Below are positions 17,870-25,760 of a stretch of 64,000 bases of DNA, in pieces (the first letter of the stretch is position 1; the number at the start of each line of letters is the position of its first letter). Source of the DNA: Acidobacteriota bacterium. GTDB taxonomy: Bacteria; Acidobacteriota; Blastocatellia; Pyrinomonadales; Pyrinomonadaceae. Location: contig JAHBSM010000003.1 in NCBI GenBank assembly GCA_019639115.1, positions 62,001 to 126,000 of the forward strand. The letters run 5' to 3'. A model generated the notes under the pieces. The model searched no databases. It saw only the letters and a program-made list of their open reading frames with translations, and was not told the origin of the DNA. Made by a program: the position numbers and the translations under genes.

Positions 17870-19195
17870 TCAGATGGTCCGGAACCACGCGTCCCAGTCT
17901 GCGAGCGCGCGTTCTACCTGTACGATGTGGCGTTCGCGTTTGCGGCGGTGTTTTTTTCGAAGCTCCGGCGGGAGCGGCTCAAGCAGGCCGAATGTAATAT
18001 TCACGGGTTGGAAGTTTTTTGTTTCTACGTTTGAGACGTATCGGCACAACGCTCCGATGGCTGACGTTCGCGGCGCGGTCAAAAGCGGTTCCCCTCGCAG
18101 CGTGCGGACGGCATTGCGGCCTGCGAGCCAGCCCGTAGCGACAGATTCGACGTAGCCTTCGACGCCGGTGATCTGGCCGGCGAAAAAAAGGCGAGGATCA
18201 TTGCGCGTAGCGAGGGTCTCGTCCAGCAACTTTGGGCTGTTGATAAAAGTATTGCGATGTATCTGGCCGAACTGAAGGAATTCTGCGTTCTCCAGGCCAG
18301 GTATCAGTCTTAGAATTCGTTCCTGTTCTCCGTATCGCAGATGGTTCTGAAAGCCGACCATTCCGTATGCGTCGGCCATCAAATTCTCCTGCCGGAGCTG
18401 CACACAGGCGTATGGTTCCTCGCCGGTGCGAGGGTCGCGCAAGCCCTTTGGCTTCATCGGCCCGAATCGCAGAGTTTCGACACCGCGTCGGGCGATCTCT
18501 TCGATCGGCAGGCAGCTCTCGAACCAATGCGTGTCTTCGAATCGCTTGAGCGGGACCGACCTTGCCTCCAATAATTCAGCGATGAACCGATCGTATTGGT
18601 CGCGGTCCATCGGACAATTGATGTAATCGTCGCCGCCCTTGTCGTAACGTGCCGCTCGGAATGCGATCGACATGTCTATCGAATCCGCCGCAATGATCGG
18701 CGCGATCGCATCATAGAAGTAGAGCTGGTCATCGCCGGTGAATCGCATGATCTCAGCCGTAAGAGCATCGCTTGTGAGCGGGCCTGTCGCGATGATCGTC
18801 GGATTCGCGGCGTCAGAAGGCAGTTCCGTGATCTCCTCGCGTATGATCTCGATATTCCGGTGTGCCTCGACGCGCTCGGTAATAAGCTCGGCAAATTTGA
18901 CGCGATCGACCGACAGAGCAGCACCGGCGGGTACGCGAGTGGCGGCAGCCGCCTCCATCACCAGCGACCCGCCGCGCCGCAGTTCTTCTTTCAGAAGATA
19001 CGGAGCAGTGCCCGGCTCGTCCGTTTTGAGTGAATTCGAACAAACTATCTCGGCCAGCTTGTCGGTCCGATGAGCCGGCGTCTGGAGCACCGGGCGCATC
19101 TCGTACAGCCGAACGAACTCGCCCGCCTGTGCAGCCTGCCACGCGGCCTCAACACCGGCCAAACCGCCGCCGATCACGCTAATTGTAGGTTTCAA
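17870..19195 (-). CDS. trmFO: tRNA (uracil-54 C5)-methyltransferase, folate/FAD-dependent (TrmFO)
   Basis: A 441-residue flavoprotein that makes ribothymidine at position 54 of tRNA using methylenetetrahydrofolate and reduced FAD. The N-terminus TISVIGGGLAGVEAAW is the FAD dinucleotide-binding loop. Family blocks follow, such as CSNSLKTDEPGTAPYLLKEE, FYDAIAPI, YINCPMD and FAGQITGVEGYVES. The start is a TTG at 19193-19195, since no in-frame ATG or GTG gives the flavin loop; an AGGAG lies about 11 bases upstream. The C-terminus carries a basic stretch, KKHRRKRERH. Confidence 0.95.
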   Translation of the reverse strand: MKPTISVIGGGLAGVEAAWQAAQAGEFVRLYEMRPVLQTPAHRTDKLAEIVCSNSLKTDEPGTAPYLLKEELRRGGSLVMEAAAATRVPAGAALSVDRVKFAELITERVEAHRNIEIIREEITELPSDAANPTIIATGPLTSDALTAEIMRFTGDDQLYFYDAIAPIIAADSIDMSIAFRAARYDKGGDDYINCPMDRDQYDRFIAELLEARSVPLKRFEDTHWFESCLPIEEIARRGVETLRFGPMKPKGLRDPRTGEEPYACVQLRQENLMADAYGMVGFQNHLRYGEQERILRLIPGLENAEFLQFGQIHRNTFINSPKLLDETLATRNDPRLFFAGQITGVEGYVESVATGWLAGRNAVRTLRGEPLLTAPRTSAIGALCRYVSNVETKNFQPVNITFGLLEPLPPELRKKHRRKRERHIVQVERALADWDAWFRTI

Positions 19196-19406
19196 ACGGG
19201 TTTGACTCCTGTGTTAATAATTGCATTAGTTTCCGATTTACAATGAGCTTCTCTTTGGACGACGGATACTCCACCAATAAGCCCACTTCTACGGGTTTTC
19301 TTGGATACGTCGATGCCGTTTGGCGTTTGGCGATCCCACGGTCGATCAAATCAAATTTGAGATCCGGCAATATGGCAATTCGAAGATGATGTTCGCCAAC
19401 TCGTAA
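19179..19406 (-). pseudogene. C-terminal remnant of a Fic-family protein
   Basis: An open frame without a proper start or catalytic part reads LIDRGIAKRQTASTYPRKP, then VEVGLLVEYPSSKEKLIVNR and KLMQLLTQESNPFETYN. This resembles the winged-helix tail of Fic AMP-transferases (pattern VKRQTASxYLxxLxEIGxL...REKLFxNxxLxxLL...FxPY). Two expected Leu positions are Pro here. No Fic core motif HPFxxGNGR is found upstream, and an in-frame stop lies near 19407. It overlaps the start of trmFO by 17 bp. Most likely the decaying end of a lost gene. Confidence 0.5.
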
Positions 19407-19533
19407 CTATATATTTCTGGTAATGAGCGTTACACATACTGTCTGGTGCCTTGTTACGGCTTAGGTACACGACCGGAGGCGTATGCAGTTCCTTGATAAG
19501 GTCGTTTTGGATCCCAGTTTGGCATTTCTGTGT

Positions 19534-19604
19534 TATGTCGATATTTTCGCATTTTATCGACATATCGAGAAGATGTGCAGATGCTTTGCATAATTATCGA
19601 CACA
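19534..19604. promoter_or_regulatory. TATCGACA inverted repeat with a third half-site
   Basis: TATGTCGATA (19534-19543) and TATCGACATA (19555-19564) form a perfect 10-bp inverted repeat with an 11-base spacer. TATCGACACA recurs at 19595-19604, 40 bp from the second arm. This looks like an operator cluster; there is no T-run, so a terminator is unlikely. The binding protein is unknown. Confidence 0.4.
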
Positions 19605-19682
19605 TTCTGTGGCATGCAAAAACGGCTGGAACTTCGGGTCCGAGCATGGCGTATCTGAGCATCAGGATGTGCATTTCGGGCC

Positions 19683-19702
19683 AAATTAACGTCAAATTAA
19701 CC
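19683..19702 (+). promoter_or_regulatory. Pho-box-like direct repeat upstream of btaA
   Basis: AAATTAAC occurs twice with starts exactly 11 bp apart (19683 and 19694), about 46 bp before the btaA start. Direct TTAACC/TTAACA half-sites with 11-bp period are bound by PhoB/PhoP-type response regulators in cyanobacteria and Bacillus (family knowledge). Betaine lipid genes are classically phosphate-starvation genes, which makes this reading attractive but unproven. Confidence 0.45.
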
Positions 19703-19747
19703 TGGATGTCACATTTTCGTGCGGCTTTCGCACCAATATTCTAATAA

Positions 19748-20974
19748 ATGGCCACAGAGCAAAACGTCCTCGGGGCAGTTTCGACCAGCGAGGTCACCAC
19801 TTCAAAAGGCATTCTTCAGCGGTTATTCGCCTTCTGGTTCGATGCTTTTGTTTACAACCAGATCTGGGAGGATCCGCGAGTCGATCTCAAGGCATTGGAG
19901 CTTGACGGCTCGTCGCGGATACTCACGATCTCGTCGGGCGGCTGCAACGCGTTGAATTATCTGGCGGTGTCGCCTGAGAGCGTCACGGCCGTCGATCTCA
20001 ATCGCTACCACATCTATTTGCTTCAGTTAAAGATAGCAGCTATCCGGTCGCTGCCCGACCATGAGGCTTTCTTTAATTTTTTTGGCCGCGGCACGCATCC
20101 TGATAATGTAGCTAACTATCGCAAATTCATCGCTCCGGTGCTCGACTCGGACGCACGCGATTTCTGGGAATCGGGCGGCTTTCTCTCGTCACCGCCGATC
20201 GAGATGTTTGGCCGACGCGGCCTCTACGAACATTCACGCAACGGCTATTTTCTGCGTTTCTTTCATCGCTTTGCTCACGCGGTGGGGCTCCGGCCCGAGG
20301 CCCTGCTCGAGGCTCCGACACGCGAGGAACAGGAGCGGCATTTCGCCCGACACATAGCTCCTTTTTTCGACGCGCGTCTGATACGCCTGCTTGGCCGGCT
20401 GCCGGTGACGATGTTCGGTCTCGGGATACCGCCGCAGCAGTTTGACGAACTCAAACAGGATCTCGCCGACGGAGGTTCGGTGATCGATATCTATCGCGAG
20501 CGAGCTCATCGTCTCGCATGCGGCTTCCCGATCGACGAGAATTATTTTGCATGGCAGGCATTTGCCAGAAAGTACGACACTGAACATCGACGGGCCGTAC
20601 CTGATTATCTGAAAGAAGAGAATTGGGAAACTCTCCGCGCCAACGTGCCCCGTATCACGGCGAATGTCGGGTCGATCACGGCCGAGATCGCCGATCGCCC
20701 GCGCGGGACCTTTAACCGCTTCGTCTTCCTCGACGCTCAGGATTGGATGGACGCGCGGTTGATGACGGAGCTTTGGCAGTTGATCGCCGATCGCGGCGAG
20801 CCGGGTTCGAGGGTGATATTTCGTACGGCGGCAAAGGCATCACCGCTGCCGCGCAATCTGCCCGCGGAACTCCTCGAGCGTTTCAGCTATGAGCCTGAGA
20901 TGTCCGAGCGGCTTCATACCGAAGATCGAGCGTCGATCTACGGCGGATTTCACCTCTACGTACTTGATAAATGA
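19748..20974 (+). CDS. btaA: BtaA-like SAM:diacylglycerol 3-amino-3-carboxypropyltransferase
   Basis: A 408-residue protein of the DUF3419/BtaA family, close to the length of the Rhodobacter enzyme. BtaA transfers the aminocarboxypropyl group of S-adenosylmethionine to diacylglycerol, giving diacylglyceryl-homoserine, the first step of betaine lipid (DGTS) synthesis. Family features seen: YNQIWEDPRVDLKAL near residue 35, the SAM loop ILTISSGGCNALNYL at about 58-72, TAVDLNRYHIYLLQLK, and in the C-terminal part FNRFVFLDAQDWMD. Its stop overlaps the start of btaB by 4 bp (ATGA), which supports a joint pathway. Confidence 0.87.
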   Translation: MATEQNVLGAVSTSEVTTSKGILQRLFAFWFDAFVYNQIWEDPRVDLKALELDGSSRILTISSGGCNALNYLAVSPESVTAVDLNRYHIYLLQLKIAAIRSLPDHEAFFNFFGRGTHPDNVANYRKFIAPVLDSDARDFWESGGFLSSPPIEMFGRRGLYEHSRNGYFLRFFHRFAHAVGLRPEALLEAPTREEQERHFARHIAPFFDARLIRLLGRLPVTMFGLGIPPQQFDELKQDLADGGSVIDIYRERAHRLACGFPIDENYFAWQAFARKYDTEHRRAVPDYLKEENWETLRANVPRITANVGSITAEIADRPRGTFNRFVFLDAQDWMDARLMTELWQLIADRGEPGSRVIFRTAAKASPLPRNLPAELLERFSYEPEMSERLHTEDRASIYGGFHLYVLDK

Positions 20975-21627
20975 ACACGACGGCCGCAGATACATTTGAG
21001 CGAATGGACTCGATGTACCGCTATCAGCGGTACTTCTACGACGCCACGCGCAAATTCTATTTGCTCGGACGCGATCGCCTGCTCGACAGTATCGACGCAG
21101 ACGGCGCCCTGAGCGTGGTTGAGATCGGCTGCGGCACAGGACGCAATCTCCAGATACTCGCATCACGACGGCCCGAACGCCACTTTTACGGGCTCGACGC
21201 CTCAGCCGAAATGCTTGAGACCGCCGCGGCTAAACTCGCGTCCGAAGAGATCGCCAATGTCCGTCTCGAAACGGCTCTCGCGGGCGACTTTCATCACCGG
21301 CTGACGTTCGGCCGGGTCGAGCCCTTCGACGCGGCATTCTTCAGCTACTCGATCTCGATGATCCCGGATTGGCGCTCCGCTTTTCAGAACGCGATCGCGA
21401 ATGTCAGGCCTGGTGGAGCCATCTATATTGTGGATTTCTACGACCAGCAGGACCTGCCGGTGTGGTTTCAGCGGCTCCTGAAATGGTGGCTCAGCAAATT
21501 TCACGTACGTTTCTGGGACGAGTTGATGCCTTACCTGCATTCGCTCGAACGCAACGGCCAGGGAAGCCTCAAGATCGTGCCCGTAGCACGTCGATACGCG
21601 TTCATCGCCGAGTTTCGCAAGCTCTGA
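20971..21627 (+). CDS. btaB: BtaB-like SAM-dependent N-methyltransferase
   Basis: A 218-residue class I methyltransferase that would add three methyl groups to diacylglyceryl-homoserine to give the betaine lipid DGTS. The N-terminus MDSMYRYQRYFYDATRKFYL is a BtaB-like lead-in. The SAM motif VVEIGCGTGRNLQIL lies at about 48-62, followed by YGLDASAEML and the motif AAFFSYSISMIPDW, then GGAIYIVDFYDQ. The function rests on the family resemblance plus tight coupling with btaA through a 4-bp overlap. Confidence 0.85.
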   Translation: MNTTAADTFERMDSMYRYQRYFYDATRKFYLLGRDRLLDSIDADGALSVVEIGCGTGRNLQILASRRPERHFYGLDASAEMLETAAAKLASEEIANVRLETALAGDFHHRLTFGRVEPFDAAFFSYSISMIPDWRSAFQNAIANVRPGGAIYIVDFYDQQDLPVWFQRLLKWWLSKFHVRFWDELMPYLHSLERNGQGSLKIVPVARRYAFIAEFRKL

Positions 21628-21629
21628 AT

Positions 21630-21669
21630 CTTAACCCAAACTTAAAACTCGCGTAACCGCACTGAAACC
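21630..21669 (+). promoter_or_regulatory. four Pho-box-like half-sites with 11-bp period
   Basis: CTTAACC (21630), CTTAAAA (21641), CGTAACC (21652) and TGAAACC (21663) begin exactly 11 bp apart, right after the btaB stop. A TAACCT at 21679-21684, 10 bp past the last half-site, could serve as a -10 element, placing a transcription start near 21691. This matches the layout of a PhoB/PhoP-activated promoter. The regulator is not in the window. Confidence 0.45.
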
Positions 21670-21690
21670 TCGCCTGCCTAACCTAAGGCT

Positions 21691-21854
21691 TACGGCATTC
21701 GCTCGTAGGTCTGAAAAATGATCGAGAATTCCGCAGCGAACCTCGGGTTCGCAGACGTAAAGGCCCTCAACATTTGTCTCTTGCCTTCGGTTTGGCGAGC
21801 GGCATCACCAGCCATAAGCACCTCATTCCATGCCCGGCTCGTCCGGGCCTTTTT
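21691..21854 (+). ncRNA. candidate small RNA or structured leader, about 165 nt
   Basis: The segment lies between a possible activated promoter and a strong intrinsic terminator and holds no convincing ORF. It contains hairpins GCGAACC-TCG-GGTTCGC (about 21738) and CTTGCC/GGCGAG (about 21779-21798), plus the terminator stem. I recognise no known RNA family; 6S, SRP and tmRNA were considered and do not fit. It could instead be an attenuating leader of the PHP gene. Confidence 0.35.
21832..21854 (+). terminator. intrinsic terminator upstream of the PHP gene
   Basis: A perfect stem GCCCGG/CCGGGC with loop CTCGT, followed by C and five T. It lies 28 bp before the PHP-domain start codon, so it ends an upstream transcript or acts as an attenuator. 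Confidence 0.75.
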
Positions 21855-21881
21855 CATGTCTCCGGTCACGTTAGATCCGAT

Positions 21882-23108
21882 ATGAACGCACACGAAAAGG
21901 ACATTCGCCGGCTCCGGCCCGGCGAGACGCTTGAGGACACGGCATCGACGGGCGTATCGCTCCATTGCCACACCCTGCATTCGCGGGAGCTGCTCGATTT
22001 TGTACCATACTACGCCGAACGAATTCCCGTCGTCCGGTATCTCTGGAGCAGGTCGATGGACCGCCGATTGAAGAAGAACGGACGGATGCCCGACTTCAAG
22101 AACGGCTATTGGGAGCCGCCGCTGACCGCCGATATCGTGTTCAGGAGCGAGGCCGATAGCCTCAGCCGGCTAGGGCTGCGAAGCATCGTATCGATCACAG
22201 ACCACGACAGCATAAGCGCGGGGCTCGAGCTCCAGCGCGACCGGCCCGCGGGCGAAGCTCCGGTCTCGATGGAGTGGACCGTGCCGTTCGGGCACGCGTT
22301 CTTCCATATCGGCGTCCACAATCTGCCGTCCGACAGCGCGCGACTCATCGCCGAGGACCTGATGGCCTACACGAACGCCGCGGGCGAACCCGACGACCGC
22401 TGGCTCGGCGGGCTGCTCGCGATGCTCGATTCGATCGAAGGCGTCCTTGTCGTGCTCAATCATCCGATGTGGGACATTGAGATGATCGGCCAGGAACTCC
22501 ACGAACGTTCTCTCGCCGAATTTCTGGAGACGCATCGCCGATGGATCCACGCGATCGAAGTGAACGGTTTCCGCAGCAATGCCGAAAATGAGGAGGCCGT
22601 CGCGCTTGCTCTCGAGCTCGGGCTGCCGATCGTTTCGGGCGGCGACCGCCACTGCTGCCAGCCGAATACGATGATCAACCTGACGAACGCCGCCACCTTC
22701 GACGAGTTCGTTCACGAGATCCGACGCGAACGCCGTTCGCAGATCGCTGTATTGCCTGAATACGACGTGCCGCTGCCCTCGCGCCAGCTTGCGTCGATGC
22801 GGCAGATACTCGGCAGCTTTCCCGAGTTTGCTAACGGTAGAGCCGAATGGCCCGGCCGAGTTTATTTGGATGCCGGCGATGGCCTCGGGCCGGTCACGCT
22901 TGCGGAACAATGGGGCGGCCGGACGCCGCTATGGACATATCCGGCCATCTGGGTGATCGGCTTGCTCGCGCATTGGACCATGCGGCCCGTGATCTCGGCG
23001 CTTATAGGCGACGTGGACATCGGCCGCAACGAGACCGCACCCGCGGTCGGCCTGTCGCCGATGGCTTCGCCCGTACCTACACGATCGCTCGAAACAGGAT
23101 CCGTATGA
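21882..23108 (+). CDS. PHP-domain metallophosphoesterase-like protein
   Basis: About 408 residues from the ATG at 21882 (MNAHEKDIRRLRPGETLEDT). PHP metal-binding motifs appear in order: SLHCHTLHSR (HxH), SITDHDSISAG (DHD), VVLNHPMWD, and GGDRHCCQP near the end of the domain. This points to a trinuclear-metal phosphoesterase or related hydrolase. The insert between the first two motifs and a membrane-like C-terminal stretch (WTYPAIWVIGLLAHWTM) are unusual. Substrate is unknown. The location behind btaAB and a Pho-like box suggests a role in phosphate salvage (inference). Confidence 0.65.
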   Translation: MNAHEKDIRRLRPGETLEDTASTGVSLHCHTLHSRELLDFVPYYAERIPVVRYLWSRSMDRRLKKNGRMPDFKNGYWEPPLTADIVFRSEADSLSRLGLRSIVSITDHDSISAGLELQRDRPAGEAPVSMEWTVPFGHAFFHIGVHNLPSDSARLIAEDLMAYTNAAGEPDDRWLGGLLAMLDSIEGVLVVLNHPMWDIEMIGQELHERSLAEFLETHRRWIHAIEVNGFRSNAENEEAVALALELGLPIVSGGDRHCCQPNTMINLTNAATFDEFVHEIRRERRSQIAVLPEYDVPLPSRQLASMRQILGSFPEFANGRAEWPGRVYLDAGDGLGPVTLAEQWGGRTPLWTYPAIWVIGLLAHWTMRPVISALIGDVDIGRNETAPAVGLSPMASPVPTRSLETGSV

Positions 23109-23213
23109 GGCCTTCGCCATCGATCACGATCCATCGGATCATTCGCTCGCGGATCAACCGCCGACACCTCTCGCCAGCAAGCGAACGCAGGCCGTATGAT
23201 GTATCCTCGCGAT

Positions 23214-24500
23214 ATGAGATACGCAGCCGCGACCGTGTTATTGCTTGCCGCCGTGTTCGCCGCGACCGCCCAGCGTTCCGCGTTCATCACGGCACGTGAC
23301 GGGCAGCTCTATGCCGACGGGCAGCCATATCGTTTCGTCGGCACGAATTATTGGTACGGCAGCCTGCTGGGACTCGAGACCGATCGCCGACGAGGTATCA
23401 TTCGTCTCCGCCGCGAGCTGGACACATTAAAGCGGAACGGCATAACCAACCTGAGGCTGATGGCCGGCGCCGAAGGCTCAGGCCCTCTCAACGGCGTAAC
23501 GCGTGTCGGCCCTCCGCTCCAAAAGTCACCTGGACAATTTGACGCAGTGTCACTCGACGGGCTCGATATTTTGCTCGCCGAGATGGCAAAGCGGCGAATG
23601 CGGGCCGTCATCTTCCTCAGCAACAACTGGGAGTGGAGCGGCGGCTTTCAGCAGTATCTTATCTGGAACGGCGTCGTCCCCGACCGTTGGCTGACCGAGA
23701 GGCCGACCTGGGACGAACTCCGCGACATTACGGCGAAATTCTATTTCTGTCGCGAGTGTATGAATGGATACGCGGGCCAGGCCCGCTATGTAATAGGCCG
23801 TACAAATAAGGTCACAGGCCGCAGATACACAGACGATCCGACGATAATGGCTTGGGAGATAGCGAATGAGCCGCGCCCGATGCGCCCCGCGTCGAACGAA
23901 GCATACGCGAAATGGATCGCTGAGGCGGCTGCATCGATCAAGTCCCTGGACCCGCATCACCTGGTCACGACGGGTCACGAAGGCTCGATCGGCACGGAGA
24001 GCATCGAGCTTTTTGAAAAGGTACATGCCGACCCGAACATCGATTATCTGACAATTCACATTTGGCCTAAGAACTGGGGATGGTTCGGCCGGGACTCGAT
24101 GGCCGCCGATATCGAGAGTGCGATCGGCCGGTCGCTGAGTTATATCCGGGAAAATGCCGACGTGGCAGTCAGATTGCGTAAACCGCTGGTAATAGAAGAG
24201 TTCGGATTCCCGCGTGACGGACACGCCTTTTCAGCGGGCTCACCCACCACGCTTCGCGATAGATTTTATGACAGCATTCTTGCGACGCTAGGGCATCGCC
24301 GCGGCGGCATAACCTGCATCGCCGGTGCTAATTTTTGGGCTTTCGGCGGGACGGCGAGGCCCATCGAGGGACAGCCTTTCTGGAAGCCTGGCGATCCGCC
24401 TACCGGCGACCCGCCGATGGAGGAGCAGGGCCTCAACTCCGTATTCGATTCGGACCGGAGCACGCTGGCCATCATCCGCCGAGCCGCACCTCGGCGTTAG
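23214..24500 (+). CDS. secreted GH5-like glycoside hydrolase (endo-mannanase type)
   Basis: About 428 residues from the ATG at 23214, with signal peptide MRYAAATVLLLAAVFAATAQ. The remainder is a (beta/alpha)8 barrel of GH5 mannanase type: GTNYWYGSLLG near the start, NLRLMAG, FLSNNWEWSGG, then MAWEIANEPRP with the acid/base Glu, VTTGHEG, TIHIWPKNWGW, and VIEEFGFPRDG with the nucleophile Glu. It would cleave beta-1,4-mannans or similar plant and fungal polysaccharides outside the cell. The stop codon is interleaved with that of the convergent phage-derived gene. Confidence 0.82.
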   Translation: MRYAAATVLLLAAVFAATAQRSAFITARDGQLYADGQPYRFVGTNYWYGSLLGLETDRRRGIIRLRRELDTLKRNGITNLRLMAGAEGSGPLNGVTRVGPPLQKSPGQFDAVSLDGLDILLAEMAKRRMRAVIFLSNNWEWSGGFQQYLIWNGVVPDRWLTERPTWDELRDITAKFYFCRECMNGYAGQARYVIGRTNKVTGRRYTDDPTIMAWEIANEPRPMRPASNEAYAKWIAEAAASIKSLDPHHLVTTGHEGSIGTESIELFEKVHADPNIDYLTIHIWPKNWGWFGRDSMAADIESAIGRSLSYIRENADVAVRLRKPLVIEEFGFPRDGHAFSAGSPTTLRDRFYDSILATLGHRRGGITCIAGANFWAFGGTARPIEGQPFWKPGDPPTGDPPMEEQGLNSVFDSDRSTLAIIRRAAPRR

Positions 24501-24811
24501 ATCCGGACGGTCGAGTTCGCCTTGGCCGCATAAACTCGCGCCATTGAGCGGCAATTGTCAAATACCTTAGACGTAGCCTCGCCGCCTTCGCCGGATTCGA
24601 TGATCGCCGCCGCACGTCCTGCCTTGATCAGCCAGCCGCGAGCCGCCGCTGCATTGATGTCGTAGGTCGGCGTCCACTGCTCGTCCTGCGGCGCAAATCC
24701 GCCCGGATCCGGCCTGGCCGCATAGGCTAAGATCGCCGCAAGCTCATCATCCGCCAACGCCGGCTCGATCGCCGAAGCTGTCAGTAATCTCAATTCTTCG
24801 ATCGCTGTCAT
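24497..24811 (-). CDS. small phage head-tail connector-like protein
   Basis: 104 residues, mostly helical: MTAIEELRLLTASAIEPALA opens like phage gp6-type connector or tail-completion proteins, which sit after the coat gene. It is the last gene of the phage-derived block, separated from the coat gene by an internal terminator but with its own ribosome site (GAGGTGAACG). The identification rests mainly on size and position. It ends within the stop codon of the GH5 gene. Confidence 0.5.
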   Translation of the reverse strand: MTAIEELRLLTASAIEPALADDELAAILAYAARPDPGGFAPQDEQWTPTYDINAAAARGWLIKAGRAAAIIESGEGGEATSKVFDNCRSMARVYAAKANSTVRI

Positions 24812-24833
24812 CGTTCACCTCAAAGTAGAAAAA

Positions 24834-24855
24834 AGGGCGGCGCCCGTGCCACCCT
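24834..24855 (-). terminator. intrinsic terminator behind the coat protein gene
   Basis: On the minus strand, AGGGTGGC, loop ACGGGC, GCCGCCCT (one A-C mismatch), then six T. This would stop most coat-gene transcripts before the last small gene, a common way to make coat protein more abundant than downstream products. Confidence 0.7.
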
Positions 24856-24872
24856 GACCGTGTCGCACCGAT

Positions 24873-25724
24873 TTAGCTCTTGCTCGCGATCATCATCGCC
24901 AAAGACTGTGGACGGACGACCTTTGCTCCGTAAACATGCAGGCCCTTTACGGCATCGCCGAATCGTTTTTCGGGTTTGTATGAATGCACGTCAACGATCT
25001 GTTCGGCGTAGCTCGTGGCGACCGAATGGCCCGCGACGATGCGGTATTTCGTGCCGGCCGTATTTGGCACATTGTTCGATTTGAGTATCACGAATCCGGC
25101 GGCCTCGCCGACCATGCCGTTCGCAATTGCTTTGTCCGAGCGTACAGTGCCCGCCTTGATGAACCGATCGTCCTTGAGCAGCAGCCCGTGGAACCACGCA
25201 GGCACCACCACGAAACGCCCTTCGATCGGCGTGTTCGATTCGTCGAGCATCACCCCGAGATCGACGAGATACTCGTAGGCATCGTCCTTGGTCGGTATGA
25301 TCGGTGTCGCAAGCGAGCCTATCTTGTTGTCGCTGACGACGCCTGATGCCATTGTGCCCGCGATATAGCCGTCCGCCTCGTTCCTAAGCGACCAAGCGGA
25401 CCGTTTCATCGCCGTGTCGAGGATATTGGCATTGGTCTGAGCGCGGTCGATCGAATCGATGTAGAAATTGAAATATTTCTGCTGATCGATCTCGAGCGTT
25501 TGTGCCTCGTCCGACAGCGTCTCAGGCTCGGCAATATCGGTGTCCTTGACATAGTCGCCCACCGATACGTCGCCGATCGAGCCGATCTTTACCGTATTGC
25601 CCGCACCGCGGATCTCGCCCTCATAGTCTCGATTACACACATTCGCCTGGGCGTATATGAGTGTCGTCTCCAATGCCGCAAGCAATCTGGCGGCCCAAAT
25701 TGTGGGTATGAATTCTATTGCCAT
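24873..25724 (-). CDS. phage major capsid (coat) protein
   Basis: 283 residues. MAIEFIPTIWAARLLAALET, then VKIGSIGDVSVGDYVKDTDI, then IDQQKYFNFYIDSIDRAQTN match the pattern of P22 coat / N4 gp56-like HK97-fold capsid proteins. The C-terminal part FVILKSNNVPNTAGTKYRIV and VDVHSYKPEKRFGDAVKGLH also fit. No maturation protease is encoded, in line with coat families that do not cleave. The gene has a strong ribosome site (AGGAGACAACG) and a dedicated terminator. The frame is intact, so it has been maintained. Confidence 0.83.
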   Translation of the reverse strand: MAIEFIPTIWAARLLAALETTLIYAQANVCNRDYEGEIRGAGNTVKIGSIGDVSVGDYVKDTDIAEPETLSDEAQTLEIDQQKYFNFYIDSIDRAQTNANILDTAMKRSAWSLRNEADGYIAGTMASGVVSDNKIGSLATPIIPTKDDAYEYLVDLGVMLDESNTPIEGRFVVVPAWFHGLLLKDDRFIKAGTVRSDKAIANGMVGEAAGFVILKSNNVPNTAGTKYRIVAGHSVATSYAEQIVDVHSYKPEKRFGDAVKGLHVYGAKVVRPQSLAMMIASKS

Positions 25725-25760
25725 CGTTGTCTCCTATCTCCTTTGTTGTCATTGGTCCGT

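Larger units (their letters stand above)
19196..19747. other. 552-bp AT-richer gap upstream of btaA
   Basis: Apart from the Fic remnant there is no convincing gene here. It holds a 10-bp inverted repeat and a third matching half-site (19534-19604), a small hairpin GTGCG/CGCAC at 19719-19733, and two direct repeats just upstream of btaA (19683-19702). It is clearly AT-richer than its surroundings, as expected for a regulatory region or for decayed DNA. Confidence 0.6.
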
